Origin: Monocercomonoides exilis
Lineage: Eukaryota; Preaxostyla; Oxymonadida; Polymastigidae
NCBI GenBank assembly: GCA_001643675.2
Contig: LSRY02000007.1
Span: 687,001 to 751,000, forward strand
Length of the DNA: 64,000 bases
Reading direction: 5' to 3'
Under the pieces are notes generated by a model. That model saw only the letters and a list, made by a program, of their open reading frames with translations. It had not been told where the DNA came from and did no database searches. This document shows, one piece after another, positions 48,136 to 59,712 of this stretch. How positions within the stretch are numbered: position 1 is the first letter of the stretch; each line of letters begins with the position of its first letter. Both the position numbers and the translations under genes were made by a program.

Positions 48136-51100
48136 TCATCGGCTTTGCTGTGAGTCAAACGATTCGTCTTCTTCTCCGCTCTTCACAGCACTTTCGTTGC
48201 CTTCCTCTTCGCCTGACTCTTCAAGAGCAATTGCATCAGTCATTGTCAGGATGGCAGCGCCTGGCGGAAAGCACTGGATGAACTCCCTTTTCAGAGCATT
48301 AAGGGACATCCTCTCAGATAAATTGTCACTCCAGCAAGAGTTCACCATCAAGCTCAAGTGGGATTGCTCAATTATCTCTATTCTTGGCCTCTCTCCATTC
48401 ACAATCTTCTGCCCTGCCACCACTGCCTCATACTCCCCAAATGGGATCTGCAGGGTCAGGCACTCCCACAGCATCATCCCAATCGAGAATGAAACCGACT
48501 CCTTTGTTGCTCCCATCTTCTTGTTCATCTGCAGCTCGGGTGCCTTCCACCTCAGGCACTCCTTCCTGTTGTCATCCTCATCCTCAAAGGCTGATGAAGG
48601 TGGTGGTGAACCTCGACCATTCCTGTTGGCAGTTGAGAAATCAGAGGAAGATGTGATGATGGTGGAGGCGGAGGAGATGGATGAGGAATCTGAATCATCA
48701 TCTGAAGAGAAGTCGGAATGCTTGGCAATGCAGATGATCATGTGCTCTGAGAACAACACAATGTGAGGACTCAGATTGGCAAGGGAGGTCAGCTCGTCTT
48801 CTTCATTCTCAAATGAGTGGAGTGCACCATTCGCCACCCAGAACAGGATTTGGGAAGCTGTCTGCTCCCTCTCCTGCAAACTCCCAATTGCCATCTCCTT
48901 CTTCTCATTCCTCCCATGAAGCAACATGAACAATGAATCTCTCAGATCCACAATCAGCTTTTCAAACACTGACGAACAGGCAATTGCATCCACCAGATTC
49001 GACATGGATGAGGTGGTTGGACACAAACTCTCCGATCGAACAAAAGTTGAATCTGAATCAGTTGTTGAAGTGGATGAAATGGAAGGTGAAGGAGTTCTTT
49101 TCCTTGTCTCTTCTTTCTCATCCACCTTCTCCAGCATCCATTGAAGAATCTTGTTTGAATCCCTTCCCAAAATATATTCAGTCGAACCACATTCACTCAG
49201 CGAATGCTCTGATGACTCAGAATGCCCCAAGCTATTCTTATACACCCTCTTCTTAATCCTTTCTTCATTCTTCTTCTCTGCCTCCCTTTCTGCCCTCCTC
49301 CACTGCTCTTCAGGAGACATCTCCATCGTCACCATTTCAAACGCCTTCGGATCCTTCTTCACTATATCATTCCAATCTCTCTCAAATCTTTGTTTTCATT
49401 CTTTGCCGTTCTCCAACGAACGATAAATATTATTGACACAATAAGAACAATCAAAAGAACAACAGCCATTATAATTACTATTAACAACATTGAAGATTTC
49501 CCTTCTTTTCCTCCTTCGACAATCATTTCTTTTCCACTTAACTGACTTTTGCTTTTGTTCTTCAGAATTAATGGCTCTGTTGATGAAGGAGAATCTGCTT
49601 TCCCAAACACAATCCACACACTCACTTCTGTCTCTTCTCTCACTTTCTCCAGTTCTGAACATGAAAAAACTTAGTGAGTCTCATTCTCTGACACAAACCC
49701 TTCTTCTTCAATCCCTTTTCTCACTATCTCTTCATCCCCATTTTTCATGCTCATATTCACTGACAAATCACACGGTAGAAGCAGCTTCCCATGAATCATC
49801 AACTCCACATTCCCATTTGGCTGAGTTGTATTCTTCACCTCCTCCAGAACCGGGATGAAATACGATGATCCTCTTTCCGAAGCTATCCCTCCCAATTGGC
49901 ATCATTCGTCCAATATCCACAGAGAGGTGTTTTTCTCGATTCCATCTCCCCCTTTCACACTCACAATATTCAACTCCCCGTTCCCTGTGCATATCACATT
50001 CCTTCGAGCTGATGGATATCCTTCAATTGATGGATTGTTGTTCTCAAACTTGCTGTTTTCAATCTTCACGCTCCCTTCACTCACCCACAACCCTCCTTTC
50101 TTGCTCTTCACAATCATTGTTTCCTTCATCTGCACATCGCTGTTTTCAGTGTCAGCCAATGACCCATTCCATTTGCATAATCCTTCTTTTATTCTTTCAA
50201 CCTCTTCATTAATTATCTCTTCTTCTTTTTCTCCATCAAACTGGCATGCATCAATCCTCACATCTTTGCACTTTCTGATCTGCATCATGCTTCCCTTATC
50301 CACAGAATTCGTGCATTTTTCAAACGAGCAGTTCAGCATATTCATCTCCTGCTCAGCATCGTCCATAGTAACAACACATCTTTCTGATAGCAGATAAACA
50401 TTTTCAATCGTTATGATCTTCATCTCCACCTTCGCTTTTCCTCCAACACTCACAACATCTCCCTCACATTCGATATTCGATATTCTTGTTTCAACAATTG
50501 TCACATCCGATTCTTCATGAAATGACAGCAATGATCTTGTTGAATGAATATCCCTGAATGTTGTTTCTGATATCTTCATCTCTCCGCTTTCCACGCTCAC
50601 AACCGAACTGTTCAGCCTCATCTCAACAGCTGTTGCTGATGAGTAGAACTTGCATTTTTGGATCTCGATTGACCAGTTCTTTACCTTCAGAATGAAGCTA
50701 TGAGTTGTCTGAAAAGTGTCTTCAAACTCGAATGAGCACTTCTCCACAGCGATTTCATTTATAAACTCCATGATGCAATCCTTCTCTACCGATTTCGCTA
50801 TAACCGATTTCAATTTCGCAATCGCCTGAGACTTTTTGAATGAATTCATATTCAAACCTCCAATCACACACTCCTTTGTTACAGTCCCTTCCCCATCAAT
50901 CAGAATTGCATTCACTTCTCCTTCCTGAATGTGATCAACCCCACAGTGGATGCTCTTTAATGGATTGCTCTGAGACCCGCATTGTCTGCTGTCAGTCCCT
51001 GTTCCATTCACAAACACCTGAGCGGAATAATAGAATGTGATCTGCGGAATCAGATCAACATCAATCTCATTGATTGCACCTCTCCCACAGATGGAGTTGT

Positions 51101-54100
51101 TTATGCCCAATGATTCCTGATTGTAGTTCAGCGAGAACAGTGTTTCGTTGATCTTGTGCTCAATTAAATGGCATTTGATGAATATGTCTTTCCCAACAAA
51201 TGCGTCGTTCAGCCTGAACAAGATATTCACTATCTTGAAATTCAGTGATGGAATCTGACTTTCATCATCATAATCAATACGTGAGTCTGCTCCATCGATA
51301 TACAGCCCTCCACCGCGCCCTGATGCCGTCGAGTATCTGCATGTCGAAAACGTGCTCCCATTCACTTTCAAAACAGATTCTTCGCTCTTCAGCTCCACTT
51401 TCATTCCTCCTCCTTCATCACTCAAAGCGCTTTTGCAACTCTTCATTGCACACTCTTCTATCGTGCAATCTATCGCATTCTCAAACGATCCCAATTCAAT
51501 CGCACTTGCTCTGCTTCCTTCGTTCATGATGTTTTCAAGCGAACAGTACACAACTTTCAACACAGGCTTGTTGCCATTCAAATGAGTGTTTTCATTTCCA
51601 TTCATCTGGTTTTCCTCTTCTGTCATCGAAATCAGGCTATTTTCTTTCAAAGTGGCTGATGAAATGTTCACATTCTGGATCGTCACCTGGCTTGTACTTG
51701 GGCTGAAAGCAATGAATCCTTTCAATTCGTTGATCTTATTCAATGTGCTGCTCCGAATTGCTGCGCTCCCTCCATTCACTTTTATCAGGCAACACTCAAA
51801 ACTTTCAACCGTCCCACTCGATGACCCAAATGAGCAGTCTGTGACAGATAAGAGTGTATTTGTTTCTGACGATTCAATGAATACTTCATGATCGGTGGTG
51901 ATGCTTGGCTTGATGAATGACACATTGACAAATGACAGACTCACATTCGACGATATCATTGCGTCACTGCCGGCTGCATTCCCATCTTCATCAGTTATCG
52001 TCACCCCAGTCCTTTTCGCCGTTGCTTTTATCACAACTTTTGGCAACTCTGAATCTTGTGAAGCTGGTGGCAATGAAGGAGAAAATGATATGGGATGGCT
52101 CAGCAACCCTGAATCCCCAATGCTGATCTGGGATTCGCCTTTTCCAAGTGGATCATATCTCAGTGATATCAAGTGGTCAATCGATGAACATGGTGCTTCA
52201 GAAAACCCACACCTGCTGAAGTCCCCTTCTTTCTCTCTCGATACAAACCCATCCTTGCTACAGTTTGCCCACAAATACACAACCAATGGAATCACATATC
52301 CATTTTCTCTTGTGCTTGCTCTCTCCCATCCACACAGCTCTTCCAACGATCCCAACTCCTCTGAACTCATCTCCCATTTCAAATGTTCCTCACTCACAAT
52401 CTCTCTCAGATCCCATCCTGACACAAACACATTCTTCCCTTTCCAAGCATCACATCCTTCAAATTCCATCCCTTCCATCACAAATGTTCCCATTTCATCT
52501 GCCAGCTTCACAAACATCCCTCCTCCCATTCCTCTTCCTTTCTGCAAGTTGTCTTCTGTTGGTACCTGGCATCCTGTGAATGCTGTGCTTTTAATCTCCA
52601 AACTTCCTCTGTTCTCATCTGAAATCATCATCCCTGCTCCTTTCATCCCGCCTCCACCTGTGCATGTTGTTGAAATGTTGCAGTTATCCACAACTGCGCT
52701 CCCATCTTCATTTATCGCAGCACCAATACAGCCTCTTCCTTCTCCGCTCCCGCCTTCCACCGTCACTCCACTCACTCTGCTGTTCTTTATGTCCAATTTC
52801 TCTCCGTTTGTCATCGTTATTGGAGATTTTCCATTCATCGTTAGTGTCGCTGCAATTTCAATCGTTACTCCATCGACGATCAGTTCTCCTCCCTCAATAT
52901 TCAGTATATTGTATCCAATCTTTTCATTAGCTAATCCATCGCTTGTCAACGAGACAGAGCAGATTGTTATCGTGATTGTTGATGAAGAAGAATGGACGAA
53001 TGCAGTCCTCCTTCCATTGATAACTTTGCTCATTACAAATGCCAAATTAGTCATTTCAAATGATTTTGTGCACTCAATAAGGCCAATTTGATTTATTTCC
53101 CCTCCATCCTTCACCTCAACTTTCATCTTCTTTCCCGCTGTTACTTCTTTTCCTGTCAAACTCACATCATAAGAAAGAACTTTCATTTCACTTTGCATTG
53201 ATGATTCAGAAGAAACCTCAACTGCCTGCATGTTTTCCTCAACTCGACTGGTCACACAATAATCAATGGATTTGCACCCAAACTTCTCAAATCCACAAGA
53301 GCTGTGATCATATACAATGCTTCCGCTCCCATCAACAGTCAGCTTCGATCCGATTGGGAACAAATACACAAACAGCGGAATCACTTTCTCATCTTTCTCA
53401 TCCTCGCTCCCGCAAAACTTCAATTCGTCCGATGGAATGGCGCTTTTGTCAAAAAATTTAAAAGAGTTTTCATTCACTTTTGATCCAAGCAATATCCCTG
53501 AATCGCAACAAACAAACACATCCTTCCCATATTGTGCATCATTCAGCGATGAAGATGTCGATGAAAACAACATTTTCGGCAATTTCCATCTTGCAGTTCG
53601 GACTCGCCATTGTCAGCATCATTCCTCCGCCTCTTCCTTTGGCTCCTCCTCCTCCGTTGTTCTTCGCCTCGCATCCATCGATTGTGCTCGTCCCATTCAC
53701 AACAATACTTCCATCTCCATCTAAGCTCACGCATATCCCTCCTCCTTTTCCAATCTCTTCCGGTGTCCCTTGGCAGTTGCAGTTTATCACAGTGCACGTT
53801 TCAATCACAACAATCCCAACCTTTCCCTCTCCTTTCCCAAACTGTGTTCCAACTGCTCCTTTTATCAGCCCCCCGTCTCCATTAATTTTTCTAACGTTTG
53901 CCACGTTGCATCCTTTGAAATACAACACTCACACCAGCCACAAACTCAACCAATGAATGCCCATCAAATGTCAGACCTTCTCTGATTTCAAATTGCTCCA
54001 TTCTCAGTTTTCATGACAACGCATTTACAAAGCTGTGTCCAATCGATTGGCCAACAGCCCTGTCTGGAGAACTTACTACCGAGCAGTCTGTGATATTGAA

Positions 54101-57100
54101 CGATGGCGAGCGTGCCGAAATCATCGCAGATGCACTGGATAGAGCAGATGGAATGCTAAATTTGATCTTTTTAATCGAACATCTGCTTTGCACATCGATC
54201 AGGAAGTTTTCTGATTCAAAAGTGGCTGGCACCTTCACCTCGATTTCCATTCCTTTTGAGGCACATGAAATCTCCCATTCAAAGGCATCGGCCATGGCAA
54301 CCTTTTCCGCAAGCACGAATTCTGGATCTAACTCTATATTTTTATTTCCACCTGAAAATCGCGTCTGCGCAGTGTGGGTGATGGTGGCACACGAATAATA
54401 ATCAAATCCGTAGAACCACGAGTCGTATCTCCCCAGAACACCATCCTTCATCTTCCCCACATGTGCTGCATCTGGATATGAACCCAAATACACATTCAAT
54501 GGGAACAGCTCCATTGTTGAATCACTCCAATCATATCCCACCAGCTCATTATATTTTGAATTGTCATGTTGGACATTCAACTTTTCTGTTGTCATTGCCT
54601 ATCCAGCAGAATCGCTTCCATTCATAAACAGATAATTCCCTCCCAATGAAGCAAAACAGCCTGAAAAGTCCACAGACGCAACTGAGAAATCGTGCGAGCC
54701 ATCAACCAGATGCATCATTATCCCTCCTCCATATTTGCCACTTGTGCATCTCTTGATTGTTGTTGATGAAACAACCTGAAGCTTGCTCGTATCTGTTTCC
54801 AACTCAACCCTAATTCCTCCACCACTGCCATTCACGCACTCACAATCTTCGATTGTCACATTCCGAACAACAAATGTCTCCACTTCTGCCACACTCTTTG
54901 CCACAATCACCCCATCTCCTTCTGTCAACTTCACATTCTTCACAGATAAATTTGCCAGCATGCTCTCTCCAGATACTGTGGATGTCAAAAAAAGTGAAGA
55001 TGAAGAAAATGAAGAAGAAGAAGAAGAAGGAGAAGATAGATCCGGCTCAGAGAACAATGATTCAGAAATATTCATATTTATGATCTCCACATCAACCATC
55101 GACAGCTGCGACAGCGGCACCACAAACACTGACGAAGACATCACATAGTCTCCTGTTTTGCTCGTGGTGATCACAATATCCTCCAACGAGAGTGACCCAC
55201 TCCCATCAGACACCACAACCACGCTCGGCGAAGAAGGACTTGCATTTGAGTTGCAATCAATCTTCATGTGCAATAAACAAAGATGACCTGTTGTCACACT
55301 GAACAACGTTCCTACTGCTGATGATGATGAAAGGGCTCCTGTTCCAATCGAACATGTTTCCTTTCCTTTCCCAATGACTGAAATCTTCTTTGTCCCAATG
55401 TCTATTGATGTGACTTCCTTTCTGTGATTTCCTTCCATGAGTGTGACCACCAAGCTTGTCTGTGCCGTGCTGAAACCAACAGCAACGCCAACGGTTCTGC
55501 ATGCAGTTGACTCATCCAGTCCACACAGATCATCTTCACCACCTCCGCTCACAGCCACAAATCGATTGAGAATTCCTCTCTTTAACCAATCCTTTTTTGA
55601 TGTTTGGTCAAAAATCCAAGAACCTGACGGATTATTCGCATAGCAAACTCTTGTATCGTTAGTGTTTGTAGTATAGCATTCAAAAAACGGATTATTTTGA
55701 GATAAATATACACTGTAGTAATCATAATACATCACATCATGCCCATATGGAGTGGCTGCAGAGCATTTGCATTCGTGAAAAAACAAAAAATAGCAATAAA
55801 GCCCATCAGCTGGCACAGTTTGCTTTATTGGCTCCAAATGAAATCCGCCTCCCCTGGTCGATGCATTACACGAAATAAACCTGACGCTTCTAATCTTGAA
55901 TTGATTGGGAACATTTTTGCAAAACATGCCTCCACCCCAATCGTTCGTAATTGAACATGAAGTGAAACTGCAGTCAAACACACACGCACTTTCCCCTCCT
56001 TCATTTTCTTCTCCAATACATCCTGTTCCTGAAACCTGAAAATTTTCGAGATAAAGTCCTCCTCCATAGCTATTCGATTTGCAATTCTGAAATTTACATC
56101 CACTGATTCTGGTGCACAATGAAATTGAAACAATACACATCCCTCCTCCAGCATTTCCTTGTGCAAAGCATGAGTTGAATGAGTTGTTTACTATTTCAGC
56201 CGTTTTGATATATGCACACATTATTCCTCCTCCATCATAATGTGCATAACAATCATTGAAAGAACAATGAGGAACTGAAACAGTGGCCGATGATTGGCCA
56301 TTCAAGCAGAGAGCTCCTCCAATTGATATTCCATCAGACCATGAGTTGTTTTCTCCTGTTGTCTTGGATCTGTTCCACTCACGCCAAGTGAATGAGTTTT
56401 CCCCATTGAATGTTTCATTCTGTCACCCTGGAGTCAACTTATTTGTTTCAGTTCCATTGCACTCAATATTCCTTGTCCGGTAGCACCCAACAAATGAGGC
56501 ATTTGAAACGGTCAAGGAAATAATAGGGTTATTGAGGGAAGAAACAATCCCGCCATCATACACATCGCAAACAGACCTAAATGAACAACTGCTCATCAGG
56601 CATGAGGTTTGGCAATAGGAAGTTGTTGAAGATGAACATGCATCATTTGCAATTGAAATGTTGAAAAATGTGAGTTTGGAAAGAAATAAAAGGGAAATGA
56701 ACTGTGATGAGATGAATGGTGCTGATAACACACAAAAAGAGGAGAAGTGGGATTCACTCAACGAAATAATTGAAGATTTCGAAATGTGATTGCCAAATTG
56801 TTTAAAAGTGAAAAGAGGAGGAAATGCACTCGATCCTTCTGCATTTGGCCTCAGAGAAATGTTAGCAAACGACCCAAAACTCCCTTCCAGTTCAATTGGC
56901 AGGGAATACTTCCCAACAAAAAGAATGCACTCTCTCATCGAAAGAATGCTTCCTCTTTTCGCAACGAGCATCCTTTTTGTTCCTTTTTCTCTCATTAGCA
57001 GGTCAATTTCCATGATTGAAGAATTGAAACACTTCAAACAACCCTCAATTTCGCTGAATTGGAAATAATTCACATTTTTGAAATTTTCATTATCACTATT

Positions 57101-57375
57101 AAATTCATTGTTGTTGCATTCTTCAACTTTCAAAAAATCTTTCACTCCAATTTCACTTCTATTCATTTCATCAATAAATCTTTTGACGTCATCTCTCCAT
57201 TTTATTGTTTCTTGATTGAACGATATATATATTTTTGGTGCATATTTCTTTTTGCTTCAGTCATTTTTTCTTGTTTCATATTTTCTTCGATCAAACTTGG
57301 ATCTTCTTTTGCGGCAAGAAGATTCACGCAAAACAAACAAACGATAAAAGCAAGTATTCCCATTCCAGATAGCAT
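48136..57375 (-). pseudogene. Beta-helix receptor with degenerate kinase domain, broken by stops and frameshifts
   Basis: The order is signal peptide (MGILAFIVCLFCVNLLAA, exon 57375 to about 57300, GTTTGA donor), about 2,500 codons of beta-helix, one membrane helix near 49410-49495 (SMLLIVIIMAVVLLIVLIV) and a cytoplasmic TKL-like kinase C-lobe. That lobe shows KAPEL for the APE motif, VSFSIGMMLWE and a late arginine (LSERMSLNALK). The catalytic HRD is replaced by NLSPH and DFG is missing, so it was a pseudokinase even when intact. Within one continuous homologous reading, in-frame stops lie at 56423-56425 (TGA), 54599-54601 (TAG), 54011-54013 (TGA), 49902-49904 (TGA) and 49671-49673 (TAA). 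Frame changes occur near 53930-53945, 53555-53580 and 49365-49380. Introns cannot explain the same-frame stops. This is most likely a recently dead gene; sequencing error could explain the indels but hardly all the stops. Confidence 0.75.
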
Positions 57376-57602
57376 TTTTACTCTCCCTCAATGAAAATAA
57401 TACAATTATTCTGTATAGTAAAAAATATTTATTTGTTATGGGTGTAACAAAAAATTATTTTGGATAATTTTATTAAATTATCAAAAATAATAACGTTTAC
57501 AAAATAAATATTTATATATTTTGAACAATAAGAAATTATGTTCACTTTTTCAGAAAAATATCTTCGTGATTTTTATTGTTGAATTTTCGAGATCATAAAT
57601 TA

Positions 57603-57810
57603 GGCTGATCCTTTTTGAAATCATACATTCGTTCGAATTTTGATCAAAATTTTTAACTTAATGGGATTTAGAAAAAATGAACTTAAACTGTTAATACATG
57701 TTGTTCATGATGTTGTTATTGCAGAAACATATTTTTTTCTTTAAAATCCTATTGAGACTAAGTTTTTGATCAAAACTCGAACGAAAGAATGATTTCAAAA
57801 AGGATCAGCC
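57603..57810. mobile_element. MITE-like element IV, about 50 bp terminal inverted repeats
   Basis: GGCTGATCCTTTTTGAAATC at 57603 recurs inverted at 57810, and pairing continues through CGTTCGA.TTTTGATCAAAA for about 50 bp with few mismatches. The element is about 208 bp and non-coding. The flanks are AT-rich and no clear target duplication was fixed. Its ends differ from those of elements I-III. Confidence 0.6.
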
Positions 57811-58449
57811 ATATAAGATAGTGTATTCGTGTTTCATTAAATCAAATCGAAAAAATTGTTAAAAAATATATTCTGACGAAAAATATTTATTTTTATATGG
57901 TTAGTGTTAATAATGGTAAACACTAACTATTCTGCAACATTCTATTCAATGATAAAATCAAACAAATATATGCGTCAAACAAAACATTCATAAACCAGCT
58001 TTTGAAGAATTTTATTATTGAACAAAACAAAAAATTAAAAGATATACAACAATTGAGAAACAGCAAACTGTAATCAAACTTTTTGAAAGCCTGCTCCCTA
58101 AAAAAAACTCACGCCAATCAAAGCATGGTTCCGACAAGCGTATTCACTAAAAGAATTGTTGTCAATTAATTAAAAGATACAGTATTATTGAAATCTTCTT
58201 GAAATATTCATAGTTAACTTCTACTCCAAGCCGCAGCTAAGCGTTCCAATTGGATTCACATCTTTTTGATTTTTGATCAAATCATTGAAAAATGTTTCTT
58301 CAAACGAATAACGAAACAAAATACTCATGCATTTGGTTTTTTTTACTCAAAGATATAAAAATAAGTTCGATTCGATGAATTTCTTTTTCTGCAGCGAGCT
58401 CAGAAATAGTAATTATCCAAAATATGACAAATTAAGCATTTTTAAAATA

Positions 58450-58695
58450 TATGTCAAAATTTTTTTGAAAAGTTCCATTTGTTAAATTTTTAAAAAATGA
58501 AAAATTTCATATTTCTATTAAATTTCTGTTTTCACTCACCAAATTTCGCTGTCATGAAAACAAAATATTGACAATGTTATTATTTCCATTTCAGTGAAGT
58601 TTCGTGAGTGGGAACAGAAATTTGATTGAAGAAAGTGATTTTTGTTTTATTTGAAAATTCAACAAAAGGAACTTTTCAAAAAAATTTAGACATAT
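58450..58695. mobile_element. Fold-back MITE family III, copy B
   Basis: Same structure and length as copy A at 9661-9905. The ends are ATATGTC(A/T)AAATTTTTTTG, the right arm contains GTGAGTGGGAACAGAAA, and the left arm contains its inverse around CTGTTTTCACTCACCAAA. The two arms are nearly complementary along the whole element, so it is an almost perfect hairpin of about 246 bp. Confidence 0.7.
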
Positions 58696-59712
58696 GTGCA
58701 TTTTTGAATATTTTTTTGAATAAATTTAAATAAATAATAATAAATGTAATAATGACCTGAAAGTGAGCTCCAAGGATTCAATGAACAATGAGTTACAAAT
58801 TTTTTCAAATTTCACAAAAATATGTCAGTTCCGAATTTGAAACTGATGGTTGCATGTTTAACGAATGCAATAAAGAAATATTACAACTTTTCATACGAAT
58901 AGAACGAAAAGCTAAGATATGAATGAAACATTATTCAAAGTCTCACAAGATAAAGAATGTTCATTTTTTTGAATTTCGATTGGTTCGAAAAATTGTGTTG
59001 GAAAATAATGATTCCATAAAGAATTTCCCATTTGCACATAACTGGATAAATTATTGGAATTTAATTTTCAATACTCGTCTTTCTATTTGGATTTCCAAAA
59101 AAAAAAAGTTTGTGTTATTAAATCACGCTCCTAAAAAATTTTCAAACAAATCAAAATTTCAAAATACTGAAAATTAGCAAATAATCTTCAATATTATTAA
59201 AAATTTGTTTGCTTTTTTGTCAACGACAGCTAATGAAAACTTAAAAAAATGACAACATTTCAAAAATAACAATCTCAACAATGAGATAGGAAAAAATAAA
59301 AAAAACCACAGTTTTTTCATCTTCCTCATAAGAGAAAGATCTAGTTAAATTATAATTTCATCCAACATCACAAGTCAGTTAAAATCTCACAGAAGAGTTA
59401 AAGAACTCAAATAAATTGCACAAATGGCAATATCAAAAAGAGCAAATACGAGAAGTCTCGTATTTCGAAAACATAAAATAAAATCGGAAATATTAAGAAA
59501 ATACACAAAAGACGAAGTTTATACGAATCTCTTGTTATATTTCGGTCTGTAAAGCATTCTTAAAACGTCTTTTTTAAACTTTATTACAACAAATTTTTCA
59601 AATATTGTGAACACAACATAACATGTGCACAAAAACATAACATTGAAATCAATCAATAATTAAAAAAATAAAAATTGAAAAATAAAAACTGAGAAAATTG
59701 AAACATTCCAAT

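Larger units (their letters stand above)
57376..59712. other. AT-rich intergenic region carrying two inverted-repeat elements
   Basis: No gene is supported across 2.3 kb. Apart from the elements at 57603-57810 and 58450-58695, I see a small stem-loop-like palindrome near 57467-57485 and A/T runs. A plus-strand frame at 58923-59177 has no recognisable features. Confidence 0.5.

Noticed and set aside
51895-53091. 398-codon plus-strand frame with Ser/Pro-rich product
   Set aside because: It lies antisense to the well-supported beta-helix relict, whose motifs explain the sequence.
48136-57375. Explaining the stops of the receptor relict by introns
   Set aside because: At the five stops the homologous frame is the same on both sides and no GT-AG pair of length divisible by three spans the stop; the three frame changes sit in short runs without splice signals.
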